DNA from: Pseudomonas sp. M47T1
Lineage (GTDB): Bacteria > Pseudomonadota > Gammaproteobacteria > Pseudomonadales > Pseudomonadaceae
Direction of reading: 5' to 3'
NCBI RefSeq assembly: GCF_000263855.1
Contig: NZ_AJWX01000025.1
Location: 37,046 to 101,045, forward strand
Length of the DNA: 64,000 nt
In this document: piece by piece, positions 40,167-49,313 of the stretch
Layout: every line of letters begins with the position of its first letter
How positions within the stretch are numbered: position 1 is the first letter of the stretch
Program-made: the position numbers and the translations under genes
Notes under the pieces: model-generated
Seen by the model: only the letters and a program-made list of their open reading frames with translations
What the model was told of the DNA's origin: nothing
Databases searched by the model: none

Positions 40167-40763
40167 TTACTCTGCAGCGCCTTCAGCTTCTGGAGCTACA
40201 CGTGGAGCGTGGACGTTGGCAACAGCCAGGTCGTTGCCGTGAGCCAGGGCTACGAACTCAACGCCTTTAGGGGCCTTGAGGTCGGACAGGTGAACGATCG
40301 AACCGATTTCGGCGTTAGCCAGGTCGACTTCGATGAATTCAGGCAGGTCTTTGGCTTCGCAGGAAACTTCGATCTCGTTGACAACGTGGGAGATCTCGCC
40401 GCCTTTCTTCACTGGCGCTTCTTCGTTGACGAAGTGCACAGGAACGATAGCGGTCAGCTTCTGGCCAGCAACAACGCGCACGAAGTCAGCGTGCATGATG
40501 AACTGCTTGGCTGGGTGACGCTGCATGGCCTTGACCACGACGTTTTGCTTCTTGCCGTCAACATTCAGTTCGATGATGTGGCTGTAGGCAGCCTCGTTTT
40601 CGAACAGCTTGGCAATTTCTTTAGCCAGGATGCTTACGGATTCAGCTTCTTTGTCGCCACCGTAGATTACGGCAGGGACTTGGGCGGCGAGACGACGCAG
40701 GCGGCGGCTCGCACCTTTCCCCAGGTCGGTACGCGCTTGAGCGTTCAGAATGAAATCAGTCAT
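40167..40763 (-). CDS. rplY: 50S ribosomal protein L25/general stress protein Ctc
   Basis: 198 residues, the long (Ctc-type, two-domain) form of L25. The N-terminal L25 domain begins FILNAQARTDLGKGASRRLR and binds 5S rRNA. The second domain is acidic-ended (EAEGAAE). GGAG precedes ATG 40763. The neighbours prs and pth are the standard arrangement in gamma-proteobacteria. Confidence 0.97.
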   Translation of the reverse strand: MTDFILNAQARTDLGKGASRRLRRLAAQVPAVIYGGDKEAESVSILAKEIAKLFENEAAYSHIIELNVDGKKQNVVVKAMQRHPAKQFIMHADFVRVVAGQKLTAIVPVHFVNEEAPVKKGGEISHVVNEIEVSCEAKDLPEFIEVDLANAEIGSIVHLSDLKAPKGVEFVALAHGNDLAVANVHAPRVAPEAEGAAE

Positions 40764-40826
40764 TTTACATCTCCAAAATAGCCAGCTCCCGAATGACGTT
40801 TGCGACCAGCGTCAAAGCGGGGTGGG

Positions 40827-40873
40827 CAAAAAAGCCCCGCCCCAACGGTAGTGTTGGGGCGGGGCGCTTTTCG
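40827..40873 (-). terminator. Strong terminator after prs
   Basis: GCCCCGCCCCAAC and GTTGGGGCGGGGC make a 13-base perfect stem with a six-base loop. The leftward transcript then runs into TTTTTT. It lies between prs and rplY. Confidence 0.93.
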
Positions 40874-40901
40874 TCAACGTGGTGTTCGCAGGGCAGGGCC
40901 C

Positions 40902-41843
40902 TTAGCGGAACATCGCGCTGATCGATTCTTCGTTGCTGATGCGGCGGACCGCCTCGGCAACTACCGGTGCGATATCCAGTTGACGGATACGTACACAGGC
41001 TTGTGCTGCAGCGGACAGCGGGATGGTGTTAGTGACCACCAACTCGTCCAGCACGGAATTTTCAATATTCTCGATTGCCCGACCCGACAGCACAGGGTGT
41101 GTGCAGTAGGCAAAGACCTTGGCAGCGCCATGCTCTTTCAGGGCTTTCGCCGCGTGGCACAGGGTGCCGGCGGTGTCGACCATGTCATCGACCAGAATAC
41201 AGGTACGCCCTTCGACGTCGCCGATGATATGCATCACTTCAGAGTGATTGGCTTTCTCACGGCGCTTGTCGATGATACCCAGGTCAACGCCCAAGGACTT
41301 GGCAACAGCACGTGCACGCACGACGCCGCCGATGTCCGGGGACACGATCATCAGGTTCTCGAAGCGTTGATCTTCGATGTCATCCACCAGAACGGGGGAG
41401 CCGTAGATGTTATCTACCGGAATATCGAAGAAACCCTGGATTTGGTCAGCATGCAGATCGACCGTGAGAACACGATCAATCCCCACTACGGTGAGCATAT
41501 CGGCGACGACTTTCGCGCTGATAGCCACACGTGCGGAACGCGGACGGCGATCCTGGCGGGCATAACCAAAGTAAGGAATCACCGCAGTGATTCGGGACGC
41601 TGAGGAGCGGCGGAAGGCATCGGCCATCACAACCAGTTCCATCAGGTTATCGTTCGTCGGAGCGCAAGTCGGCTGAATGATAAAGACGTCTTTACCGCGG
41701 ACGTTTTCATTAATCTCAGTGCTGATTTCGCCGTCGGAGAACTTACCGACAGAGACATCACCCAGTGGGATATGCAGCTGACGTACTACACGCCGAGCCA
41801 GATCGGGGTTAGCGTTCCCCGTAAAGACCATCATCTTGGACAC
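40902..41843 (-). CDS. prs: Ribose-phosphate pyrophosphokinase (PRPP synthetase)
   Basis: 313 residues from GTG 41843 (SKMMVFTGNANP), the normal length. The catalytic flexible-loop region is YFGYARQDRRPRSA, the PRPP-binding loop is CILVDDMVDTAGT and the divalent-metal site is TVDLHADQIQGFFDI. It makes PRPP from ribose-5-phosphate and ATP for nucleotide, histidine and tryptophan synthesis. A longer in-frame reading upstream would run into the tRNA gene, so the GTG is preferred. It probably shares a transcript with tRNA-Gln and ispE. Confidence 0.97.
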   Translation of the reverse strand: MSKMMVFTGNANPDLARRVVRQLHIPLGDVSVGKFSDGEISTEINENVRGKDVFIIQPTCAPTNDNLMELVVMADAFRRSSASRITAVIPYFGYARQDRRPRSARVAISAKVVADMLTVVGIDRVLTVDLHADQIQGFFDIPVDNIYGSPVLVDDIEDQRFENLMIVSPDIGGVVRARAVAKSLGVDLGIIDKRREKANHSEVMHIIGDVEGRTCILVDDMVDTAGTLCHAAKALKEHGAAKVFAYCTHPVLSGRAIENIENSVLDELVVTNTIPLSAAAQACVRIRQLDIAPVVAEAVRRISNEESISAMFR

Positions 41844-41890
41844 GCGCAGTACCTGCCGGCTGAGGGTATACCTGGATGAGTATAGGAAAA

Positions 41891-41965
41891 TGGCAGGGGC
41901 GGCTGGATTCGAACCAACGCATGGCAGGATCAAAACCTGCTGCCTTACCGCTTGGCGACGCCCCT
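41891..41965 (-). tRNA. tRNA-Gln (anticodon TTG)
   Basis: 75 bases on the minus strand from AGGGGCGTCGCCAAGCGG to the encoded CCA end. Acceptor arms AGGGGCG/CGCCCCT pair perfectly. The anticodon loop is TTTTGAT with TTG, the T-arm GGTTCGAATCC. It sits between ispE and prs, as in other Pseudomonas genomes. Confidence 0.97.
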
Positions 41966-41975
41966 GTATCTGTTG

Positions 41976-42851
41976 CTACGAGTGCCCAGCACCCGTTTCC
42001 TGTGACAGACTCTGTAGTTTACGGTGCAACATCGAAACGTTGCTGCCTTTGGCTACAAACCCTGTAAGGGTATCTGCAAGAAGGTGCGAAACTCTATCAG
42101 CTTCCGCTTTGCTTGGGAAGGCCCCAAACACACAACTTCCAGTTCCGGTTAGTCTTCCATCACCAAATTTCTTCAGTGAATTCAAGGCGTTAAGTACTTC
42201 TGGATAACGTCTTGTGACAACCGCTTCGCAGTCATTTCTGCTGTTTCCCTTGGGAACGGGGCGCACTTTAATGGGAAGTGAATCGCGTGTCAACAACGGA
42301 TCGGAAAAAATTTCTGCTGTACTAACAGAGACTTGCGGGACCAGTACCAAGTACCACGGTTCTTCGGGTTCGGCGGGGGTAAGGATCTCGCCCACGCCCT
42401 CGGCAAATGCCGCGTGGCCGCGGACGAAAACCGGCACGTCGGCGCCCAGGCCAAGGCCCAGCGCGGCGAGCCGGTCGATGTCGATACCGGTGTTCCACAA
42501 GTGGTTCAGGCCCAGCAGGGTAGTGGCGGCGTCAGAGCTGCCGCCGCCGATGCCGCCGCCCATGGGCAGCACTTTGTGCAGCCAGATGTCGGCGCCCAGG
42601 GCGGTGCCCGACAGGTCCTTGAGTTTGCGCGCGGCCTTGACGATCAGGTTGCTGTCGTGGGGCACCCCGTCGATTTCGCTGTGCAGGCGGATTTCACCGT
42701 CCTGGCGCAGGGCGAATTGCAGCTCGTCGCCATGGTCGAGGAACTGAAACAGGGTTTGCAGTTCGTGATAGCCGTCGGCGCGGCGCCCCAGGATGTGCAA
42801 CATCAGGTTGAGCTTGGCCGGGGCCGGCAGGGTCAGGCGTGGCTGGGTCAT
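41976..42851 (-). CDS. ispE: 4-diphosphocytidyl-2-C-methyl-D-erythritol kinase
   Basis: 291 residues. The GHMP-kinase ATP loop is LPMGGGIGGGSSDAATTL; the N-terminus PAPAKLNLMLHILGRRADGYH is diagnostic for IspE. It phosphorylates CDP-methylerythritol in the MEP isoprenoid pathway. ATG 42851 lies one base after the lolB stop codon, so the pair is coupled. The gene's 3' third is less GC-rich than its start. tRNA-Gln follows after ten bases. Confidence 0.96.
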   Translation of the reverse strand: MTQPRLTLPAPAKLNLMLHILGRRADGYHELQTLFQFLDHGDELQFALRQDGEIRLHSEIDGVPHDSNLIVKAARKLKDLSGTALGADIWLHKVLPMGGGIGGGSSDAATTLLGLNHLWNTGIDIDRLAALGLGLGADVPVFVRGHAAFAEGVGEILTPAEPEEPWYLVLVPQVSVSTAEIFSDPLLTRDSLPIKVRPVPKGNSRNDCEAVVTRRYPEVLNALNSLKKFGDGRLTGTGSCVFGAFPSKAEADRVSHLLADTLTGFVAKGSNVSMLHRKLQSLSQETGAGHS

Positions 42852-42852
42852 G

Positions 42853-43470
42853 TCAGTGCCCCAGTTGCCGTGGCTGCCAGCTCTTGACCACAAGGGTCAC
42901 GTCGAGGTCGCGGCCGTGCAGCTTGATGCGCTCGGGCAGGGTGTAGCCGTTCTGCTCGGTGTAGCTGAGGTATTCGACGCTCCAGCCATCCTGTTCCAGG
43001 CTGGCCAACCGGCTGTCGCCGTCCAGGGTCAGCGTGCTCTTGGTATCAGGCGCGGGCAGGCCGCGAACCCACCACACCAGGTGAGACACCGGCAAGTCCC
43101 AGCCCAGTTGCTCGCCCAGCAACTGCTCGGGGGTGGCAGCCTCGTAGCGGCCCTGGTTGGCTACTTCCAGCACCACCTGGCCCGGGCGCCCGGTCAGGCG
43201 TGCGGCGCCGCGGCCCAGGGGGCCGGACAGGCGAATGTCGTAGTAATCCTGGCGCTGCAGCCAGAACAGCGTGCCGCTGCCCGAGTCCTTGGGCGCGCGG
43301 ATGCCGACCTTGCCGTCGATCTGCCAGCCGTCGAGCTGGGTCAGTTGCGCCTTGTGGGCACTCCATTGTTGCGGGTTGCCCTGGCCCTGCAGGGCCTCGC
43401 GGGTGCCCAGGCCGGTACAACCGGCAAGCAGGGCGATCAGGCTGAAAGTCACTACGTGGCGCAAAAACAT
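42853..43470 (-). CDS. lolB: Outer-membrane lipoprotein receptor LolB
   Basis: 205 residues with a lipoprotein signal ending in the lipobox LLAGC (Cys ~18). The body keeps LolB features such as WQIDGKVGIRAP, LSGPLGRGAARL and the C-terminal GRDLDVTLVVKSW. It accepts lipoproteins from LolA and inserts them in the outer membrane. It lies four bases after the TPR lipoprotein gene and directly before ispE, the usual arrangement. Confidence 0.95.
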   Translation of the reverse strand: MFLRHVVTFSLIALLAGCTGLGTREALQGQGNPQQWSAHKAQLTQLDGWQIDGKVGIRAPKDSGSGTLFWLQRQDYYDIRLSGPLGRGAARLTGRPGQVVLEVANQGRYEAATPEQLLGEQLGWDLPVSHLVWWVRGLPAPDTKSTLTLDGDSRLASLEQDGWSVEYLSYTEQNGYTLPERIKLHGRDLDVTLVVKSWQPRQLGH

Positions 43471-43474
43471 AAGC

Positions 43475-45202
43475 TTATAAAGTCTCGGATCCGGTCAGGC
43501 GCAGCACGGTGTTGCGCAGGGTAGGGCTCTCGGGTTGTTCTTTCAGGTACTTGGCCCAGATGTCACGGGCTTCGCGCTGTTTGCCATTGGCCCACAGCAC
43601 TTCACCCAGGTGGGCGGCCACTTCCTGATCAGGGAAGTTGGCCAGTGCCTGGCGCAGCAGCCGCTCGGCTTCGCTCAGGTTACCCAGGCGGTAGTTGACC
43701 CAGCCCAGGCTGTCGAGCACGGCGGGGTCGTCCGGGTTGATCTTGTGGGCGCGTTCGATCAGCTCCTTCGCCTCGGCATAGCGCGTGGTGCGGTCCGACA
43801 GGGTGTACCCCAGGGCGTTGAGGGCCATGGCGTTGTCGGGTTCGCGCTTGATGATGGCGCGCAGGTCGGCCTCCATCTGCGTCAGGTCGTTACGCTTTTC
43901 GGCCAGCATGGCGCGGGTGTACAGCAGGTTGAGGTCGTCGGGGTAAAGCTTGAGGGCCTTGTCCAGCAACTGCCACGCCTGGTCGGGCTGGTTGTTGTTG
44001 GCCAGGGTCTCGGCTTCCACCAGGTACAGCTGGATGGCGTAGTCGGGCTGGGCTTCGCGCGCGTTTTCCAAGCGTTTGCGCGCCTCGGCCACGCGGCCGC
44101 TGGCCATCAGGATGTCGGCCTGGCGCAGCTGCGCGGGGAGGTAGTCGTTGCCGCCGCCAACCTGTTCATACTCGGCCAGCGCACCCTGCGGGTCGCCTTT
44201 TTCTTCGGCGATACGGCCCAGGTTCAGGTGTGCCGAGTCCACGTGGGCACCGCGGTCCACCAGTTCATGCAGGTAGCTGGCCGCTTCATCCCAGGCCTTG
44301 GCTTCCAGGCACACCAGGGCCAGGGAGTAGCGCAGTTCGTCGTCTTCGGGGTACTGCTGCACCAGGCTGGCGAACTGCACCTTGGCGTCGGCCATGCGGT
44401 TCTGTTCCACCAGCATGCGCGCGTAAGTCAGGCGCAGGCGCTTGTCGTCCGGGTACTGGCGGATGCTTTTTTCCAGCAGTGGCAAGGCTTCCTTGCCACG
44501 GTCGAGTAGTTGCAGCAGGCGAGCGCGCAGCAGGATAGGGGCGATTTCGCCGTTTTGCGGCGGGTTGTCTTCCAGCAGCGTCAGGGCGCCCTGGTTGTCG
44601 CCGTCCTGTTGCAGCAGCAAGGCCTTGCCGAAGATCAGCTGGTTGTTTTTCGGGTATTTCTTCAGCAAACGGTCAAAGCTTTGCAGCAGGCCGTTACGGG
44701 TGTCCTGGTCGGTGTCGGCGGCCGACAGGGCGAGGAAATCAAAGTGGGTGTCGCCCTGGCCCTGCAGGACCTTCTCCATGTACACCATGGACTCGTCGTA
44801 GCGGCCATTGCGCGCCAACTGGATGGCGGCGGCGCGCTGGGCGTCGAGATCCTTGGGTGCATTCTTGGCCCACAGCAGCGCGGTATCCAGGGACGCCTGG
44901 TCGGCGCCCACGTACTCGGCGATGCGGAAGGCGCGCTCGGAAACCCCTGGATCCTGGGTTTTCTGCGCCTGATCCACGTAGTTGTCCAGGGCAATGTCGA
45001 AGCGATTGCGCTGGCCGGCAAGCTCCGCCGTCAACAGGCTGAACACCGTGTCTTCACTGAACGAGCTGTACACCTGCGGTTTCTCGGCAGGCTTGGGAGT
45101 GCTGTCCTGGACGGCAGCGGCGTCTTGGTGCTTGCCCGGTGGCCAGGCCTGGCAACCGTTGAGCAAGACAAAAGCTAGGAACAACGCGGAGGATCTATTC
45201 AT
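43475..45202 (-). CDS. Tetratricopeptide-repeat outer-membrane lipoprotein
   Basis: 575 residues from ATG 45202. The signal MNRSSALFLAFVLLNGC ends in a lipobox (LNGC). Most of the rest consists of TPR units (for example AMALNALGYTLSDRTTRYAEA and VLDSLGWVNYRLGNLSEAERL near the C-terminus). A family member is regularly found upstream of lolB in Pseudomonas. The role is unknown, but a scaffold function at the outer membrane is likely. An in-frame extension of 47 codons upstream lacks a signal sequence and enters the hemA promoter region, so I reject it. Confidence 0.88.
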   Translation of the reverse strand: MNRSSALFLAFVLLNGCQAWPPGKHQDAAAVQDSTPKPAEKPQVYSSFSEDTVFSLLTAELAGQRNRFDIALDNYVDQAQKTQDPGVSERAFRIAEYVGADQASLDTALLWAKNAPKDLDAQRAAAIQLARNGRYDESMVYMEKVLQGQGDTHFDFLALSAADTDQDTRNGLLQSFDRLLKKYPKNNQLIFGKALLLQQDGDNQGALTLLEDNPPQNGEIAPILLRARLLQLLDRGKEALPLLEKSIRQYPDDKRLRLTYARMLVEQNRMADAKVQFASLVQQYPEDDELRYSLALVCLEAKAWDEAASYLHELVDRGAHVDSAHLNLGRIAEEKGDPQGALAEYEQVGGGNDYLPAQLRQADILMASGRVAEARKRLENAREAQPDYAIQLYLVEAETLANNNQPDQAWQLLDKALKLYPDDLNLLYTRAMLAEKRNDLTQMEADLRAIIKREPDNAMALNALGYTLSDRTTRYAEAKELIERAHKINPDDPAVLDSLGWVNYRLGNLSEAERLLRQALANFPDQEVAAHLGEVLWANGKQREARDIWAKYLKEQPESPTLRNTVLRLTGSETL

Positions 45203-45376
45203 AGGGAGTTTTGGCGACTTACCTGCGGTCGGATCATCATGACACAAGCCTGTGGGCAAACCCATAAGCGATGGCACCTGCGGGGGTAGACTATTAGGAC
45301 AATAGACTGCGGTAGTTGTTCTGGGGCGGACTAAGTAGGACAATTGTCGGCTTATCTACATCATCAGCGACCTTGA
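45203..45376. promoter_or_regulatory. Divergent promoter region between the lolB operon and hemA
   Basis: 174 bases between oppositely oriented operons. It contains a nine-base direct repeat, TAGGACAAT, at 45295-45303 and 45336-45344, 41 bases apart (about four helix turns). No clear -35/-10 pair can be fixed by eye. Confidence 0.4.
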
Positions 45377-46654
45377 ATGGCCTTCCTTGCCCTCGGTATC
45401 AACCATAAGACTGCTTCGGTGGACGTGCGCGAGCGCGTGGCGTTTACCCCCGAACAGCTGGTGGAAGCCTTGCAGCAGCTCTGCCGCCTGACTGACAGCC
45501 GCGAAGCTGCGATCCTCTCTACGTGCAACCGTAGCGAGCTGTATATAGAGCAGGACCACCCGGCCGCAGAGACCGTGCTGCGCTGGCTGGCCGACTATCA
45601 CCGGCTGAGCTACGACGAACTGCGTGCCAGTGCCTATGTGCACGAGGACGACGCGGCCGTGCGCCACATGATGCGTGTGGCCTCGGGCCTGGACTCGCTG
45701 GTGCTAGGCGAGCCACAGATCCTCGGCCAGATGAAGTCTGCCTATGCCGTGGCCCGCGAGGCCGGTACCATTGGCCCGCTGCTGGGGCGCCTGTTCCAGG
45801 CAACGTTCAGCGCGGCCAAGCAGGTACGCACCGACACTGCCATCGGCGAGAACCCGGTATCGGTGGCCTTTGCCGCCGTCAGCCTGGCCAAGCAGATCTT
45901 CAGTGACCTGCAGCGCAGCCAGGCCCTGCTGATCGGCGCCGGCGAGACCATCACCCTGGTCGCCCGCCACCTGCATGAGCAGGGCGTGAGGCGTATCGTG
46001 GTGGCCAACCGTACCCTGGAACGCGCCAGTATCCTGGCCGAGCAGTTCGGCGCCCACGCGGTGCTGCTGGCCGATATTCCCCAGGAGCTGGTGAACAGCG
46101 ACATCGTCATCAGCTCCACGGCCAGCCAGTTGCCTATTCTGGGCAAGGGCGCGGTGGAAAGCGCGCTGAAGCTGCGCAAGCACAAGCCGATCTTCATGGT
46201 CGACATTGCCGTGCCCCGCGACATCGAGCCGGAAGTCGGCGAGTTGGACGACGTTTACCTCTATAGCGTCGACGACCTCCATGACGTGGTGGCCGAGAAC
46301 CTCAAGAGCCGCCAGGGCGCGGCTCAGGCAGCCGAGCAACTGGTGAGCGGCGGCGTCGATGATTTCATGGCGCGCCTGCGCGAACTGGCGGCGGTGGATG
46401 TGCTCAAGGCGTATCGCCAACAAAGCGAGCGCCTGCGCGACGAAGAATTGCAAAAGGCCCAGCGCATGCTGGCCAACGGCAGCAGTGCCGAAGAGGTGCT
46501 GGTGCTGTTGGCGCGCGGGCTGACCAACAAACTGCTGCACGCACCGAGCGTGCAGCTTAAAAAGCTGTCTGCCGAAGGCCGCCTCGATGCGCTGGCCATG
46601 GCCCAGGAACTCTTTGCCCTCAACGAGGGCTCCACGGATAAACCCCCGCAATGA
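45377..46654 (+). CDS. hemA: Glutamyl-tRNA reductase
   Basis: 425 residues. The N-terminus FLALGINHKTASVDVRERV and the catalytic segment ILSTCNRSELY (active Cys) are diagnostic; LVLGEPQILGQMKSAY and the NADPH-domain site LIGAGETITLVARHL follow. It reduces glutamyl-tRNA to glutamate-1-semialdehyde, the first step of tetrapyrrole synthesis. Its stop codon overlaps the prfA start (ATGA), the conserved hemA-prfA-prmC arrangement. Ferrochelatase (hemH), the last step of haem synthesis, lies 15 kb away in the same window. Confidence 0.98.
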   Translation: MAFLALGINHKTASVDVRERVAFTPEQLVEALQQLCRLTDSREAAILSTCNRSELYIEQDHPAAETVLRWLADYHRLSYDELRASAYVHEDDAAVRHMMRVASGLDSLVLGEPQILGQMKSAYAVAREAGTIGPLLGRLFQATFSAAKQVRTDTAIGENPVSVAFAAVSLAKQIFSDLQRSQALLIGAGETITLVARHLHEQGVRRIVVANRTLERASILAEQFGAHAVLLADIPQELVNSDIVISSTASQLPILGKGAVESALKLRKHKPIFMVDIAVPRDIEPEVGELDDVYLYSVDDLHDVVAENLKSRQGAAQAAEQLVSGGVDDFMARLRELAAVDVLKAYRQQSERLRDEELQKAQRMLANGSSAEEVLVLLARGLTNKLLHAPSVQLKKLSAEGRLDALAMAQELFALNEGSTDKPPQ

Positions 46655-47733
46655 AAGCGTCACTGCTCAATAAACTGGACACGATCCAGGATCGTTTCGA
46701 GGAACTGACCGCCCTGTTGGGCGATGGCGAGATCATTTCCGATCAGACCCGCTTCCGCGCCTTCTCCCGTGAATACGCGGAGCTTGAGCCGGTGGTGGCC
46801 GGCTATCAGGAGTGGTGCAAGGTGCAGGCTGACTTGGAAGGTGCCCAGGCCCTGCTCAAGGACAGTGACCCCGACATGCGCGAAATGGCCGTCGAGGAAG
46901 TGCGCGAGGCCAAGGAGCAACTCGTGGTGCTGGAAGGCAACTTGCAGCGCATGCTGTTGCCCAAGGACCCCAATGACGGGCGCAACGTGTTCCTGGAAAT
47001 TCGTGCCGGCACCGGTGGCGACGAGGCGGCGATTTTCTCCGGCGACCTGTTCCGTATGTATTCGCGCTACGCCGAGCGGCGTGGCTGGCGGGTGGAGATC
47101 CTGTCGGAAAACGAAGGCGAACACGGTGGCTATAAAGAGGTGATCGCCCGTGTCGAGGGTGAGAACGTCTACGGCAAGCTGAAATTCGAGTCCGGCGCCC
47201 ACCGCGTGCAGCGCGTGCCGGAAACCGAGTCCCAGGGCCGTATCCACACCTCGGCGTGCACCGTGGCCGTGCTGCCCGAGCCCGACGAGCGCGTGGCCAT
47301 CGAAATCAACCCGGCGGACCTGCGCGTGGACACCTTCAGGTCATCGGGGGCGGGCGGCCAGCACGTGAACACCACCGACTCGGCCATCCGCATCACCCAC
47401 TTGCCCACCGGCACCGTGGTGGAATGCCAGGAAGAGCGGTCCCAGCACAAGAACCGTGCACGGGCCATGTCCTGGCTGTCGGCCAAGCTCAACGACATGC
47501 AGACCAGCGCTGCCGCCAACGCCATTGCCAGCGAGCGCAAGCTGCTGGTGGGCTCGGGCGACCGTTCCGAGCGCATCCGTACCTATAACTTCCCGCAGGG
47601 CCGGGTGACCGACCATCGCGTCAACCTGACCCTGTATTCCCTGGACGAAGTCATGGCCGGTGGCGTGGACGCGGTGATCGAGCCACTGCTGGCCGAATAC
47701 CAGGCGGATCAACTAGCGGCATTGGGTGAGTAA
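46651..47733 (+). CDS. prfA: Peptide chain release factor 1
   Basis: 360 residues. It has the GGQ catalytic motif in SGAGGQHVNTTDSAIR and the PxT anticodon-like element (RVPETESQGR) for UAA/UAG reading. It is translationally coupled to hemA by a four-base overlap and directly abuts prmC, whose product methylates its GGQ glutamine. Confidence 0.98.
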   Translation: MKASLLNKLDTIQDRFEELTALLGDGEIISDQTRFRAFSREYAELEPVVAGYQEWCKVQADLEGAQALLKDSDPDMREMAVEEVREAKEQLVVLEGNLQRMLLPKDPNDGRNVFLEIRAGTGGDEAAIFSGDLFRMYSRYAERRGWRVEILSENEGEHGGYKEVIARVEGENVYGKLKFESGAHRVQRVPETESQGRIHTSACTVAVLPEPDERVAIEINPADLRVDTFRSSGAGGQHVNTTDSAIRITHLPTGTVVECQEERSQHKNRARAMSWLSAKLNDMQTSAAANAIASERKLLVGSGDRSERIRTYNFPQGRVTDHRVNLTLYSLDEVMAGGVDAVIEPLLAEYQADQLAALGE

Positions 47734-48564
47734 ATGACGATCATTGCCAGTTTGCTCAGAAGTGCCGAATTGCCCGAGTCGCCTACGGCGCGGCTGGACA
47801 TCGAGTTGCTGTTGGCGGCGGCCATGGGCAAGAACCGCAGCTACCTGCACACCTGGCCGGAGCGCATTGTCACCACCGAAGCGGCGGCCACCTTTGACGA
47901 GTACCTGCAGCGCCGTCGCCTGGGCGAGCCGGTGGCTTATATTCTGGGTCAGCAGGGCTTCTGGAAGCTCGACCTGGAAGTGGCGCCGCATACCCTGATT
48001 CCGCGTCCGGACACCGAGTTGCTGGTGGAAACCGCGCTTGAGCTGTTGCCGCCAACGCCCATGCGGGTGCTGGACCTGGGCACGGGCACCGGCGCCATCG
48101 CCCTGGCCCTGGCCAGCGAGCGCCGGGGCTGGCAGGTGACTGCGGTGGACCGCGTGGCCGAGGCCGTGGCCCTGGCCGAGCGCAACCGCGAACGGCTGCG
48201 CCTGGACAATGTGCGCGTGATGGAAAGCCACTGGTTCGGGGCCCTGCAGGGCGAACGCTACAACCTGATCATCAGCAACCCGCCGTACATTCGTGCCGCC
48301 GACCCGCACCTGGTGGCGGGTGACGTGCGCTTTGAACCGACCAGCGCGTTGGTGGCCGGTGACGATGGCCTGGACGACCTGCGCATCATCGTCGCGCAGG
48401 CACCGCAACACCTGGAGGCGGGAGGCTGGCTGCTGCTGGAGCATGGCTACGATCAGGCTGCGGCAGTTCGTGAGTTGTTGGCCAAGCATGATTTCGAACA
48501 GATCGAGAGCCGTGAAGACCTCGGTGGTCACGAACGCATCACCCTCGGGCGCCTGGCATGCTGA
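47734..48564 (+). CDS. prmC: Release-factor glutamine N5-methyltransferase
   Basis: 276 residues. The SAM-binding motif is VLDLGTGTGAIALALA and the substrate-binding motif is NPPYI, as expected for PrmC/HemK. It methylates the GGQ glutamine of release factors 1 and 2. The ATG follows the prfA stop with no gap, and its end overlaps moeB by seven bases. Confidence 0.97.
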   Translation: MTIIASLLRSAELPESPTARLDIELLLAAAMGKNRSYLHTWPERIVTTEAAATFDEYLQRRRLGEPVAYILGQQGFWKLDLEVAPHTLIPRPDTELLVETALELLPPTPMRVLDLGTGTGAIALALASERRGWQVTAVDRVAEAVALAERNRERLRLDNVRVMESHWFGALQGERYNLIISNPPYIRAADPHLVAGDVRFEPTSALVAGDDGLDDLRIIVAQAPQHLEAGGWLLLEHGYDQAAAVRELLAKHDFEQIESREDLGGHERITLGRLAC

Positions 48565-49313
48565 ACGACGACGAGCTGCTGCGCTACAGCCGTCAGGTGC
48601 TGCTGTCTCAGGTGGACATCGACGGCCAGCTGAAGCTTAAGGCCAGCCGTGCGTTGATCGTCGGCCTTGGCGGCCTGGGCTCGCCAGTGGCGCTGTACCT
48701 GGCCGCCGCCGGCGTGGGCGAGCTGCACCTGGCTGATTTTGACACGGTCGACCTCACCAACCTGCAACGCCAGGTGCTGCATGATTCGGCCAGCGTCGGC
48801 ATGAGCAAGGTCGACTCAGCCTTGCAACGCCTGGGCGCGATCAACCCGCACATCACCCTGGTGGCCCATCGCAGCGCCCTCGACGAGGACTCGCTGGCGG
48901 CGGCCGTGGCGGCGGTGGACCTGGTGCTCGATTGCTCGGACAACTTCGGCACCCGCGAGGCCGTCAATGCCGCCTGCGTGGCCGCCGGCAAGCCGCTGGT
49001 CAGTGGCGCCGCCATTCGCCTGGAAGGGCAACTGTCGGTGTTCGACCCTCGCCGCCCGGAAAGCCCTTGCTACCACTGCCTGTACGGCCATGGCAGTGAC
49101 GCCGAGCTGACCTGCAGCGAGGCCGGCGTGGTCGGCCCGTTGGTGGGGCTGGTGGGCAGCCTGCAAGCGCTGGAAGCGTTGAAGTTGCTGGCCGGTTTCG
49201 GTGACCCGCTGGTAGGCCGCCTGTTGCTGATCGATGCGCTGGGCAGCCGCTTCCGCGAGTTGCGCGTCAAGCGTGACCCGGCATGCAGCGTGTGTGGCAC
49301 CGCCCATGGCTGA
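48558..49313 (+). CDS. moeB: Molybdopterin-synthase/ThiF-like adenylyltransferase
   Basis: 251 residues of the E1-like ThiF/MoeB family. The ATP loop is GLGGLGSPVALYLAAAGVG, followed by DFDTVDLTNLQRQ. Zinc-binding pairs CYHC and CSVC are present. It adenylates the C-terminal glycine of a small sulphur carrier (MoaD or ThiS). Position in the hemA-prfA-prmC-moeB-murI cluster is standard for Pseudomonas. It overlaps genes on both sides. Confidence 0.93.
   Translation: MLNDDELLRYSRQVLLSQVDIDGQLKLKASRALIVGLGGLGSPVALYLAAAGVGELHLADFDTVDLTNLQRQVLHDSASVGMSKVDSALQRLGAINPHITLVAHRSALDEDSLAAAVAAVDLVLDCSDNFGTREAVNAACVAAGKPLVSGAAIRLEGQLSVFDPRRPESPCYHCLYGHGSDAELTCSEAGVVGPLVGLVGSLQALEALKLLAGFGDPLVGRLLLIDALGSRFRELRVKRDPACSVCGTAHG

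Noticed and set aside
41844..41933. Extension of prs by 30 codons upstream
   Set aside because: It would run into the 3' end of the tRNA-Gln gene, and the known N-terminus SKMMVFTGNANP begins at GTG 41843.
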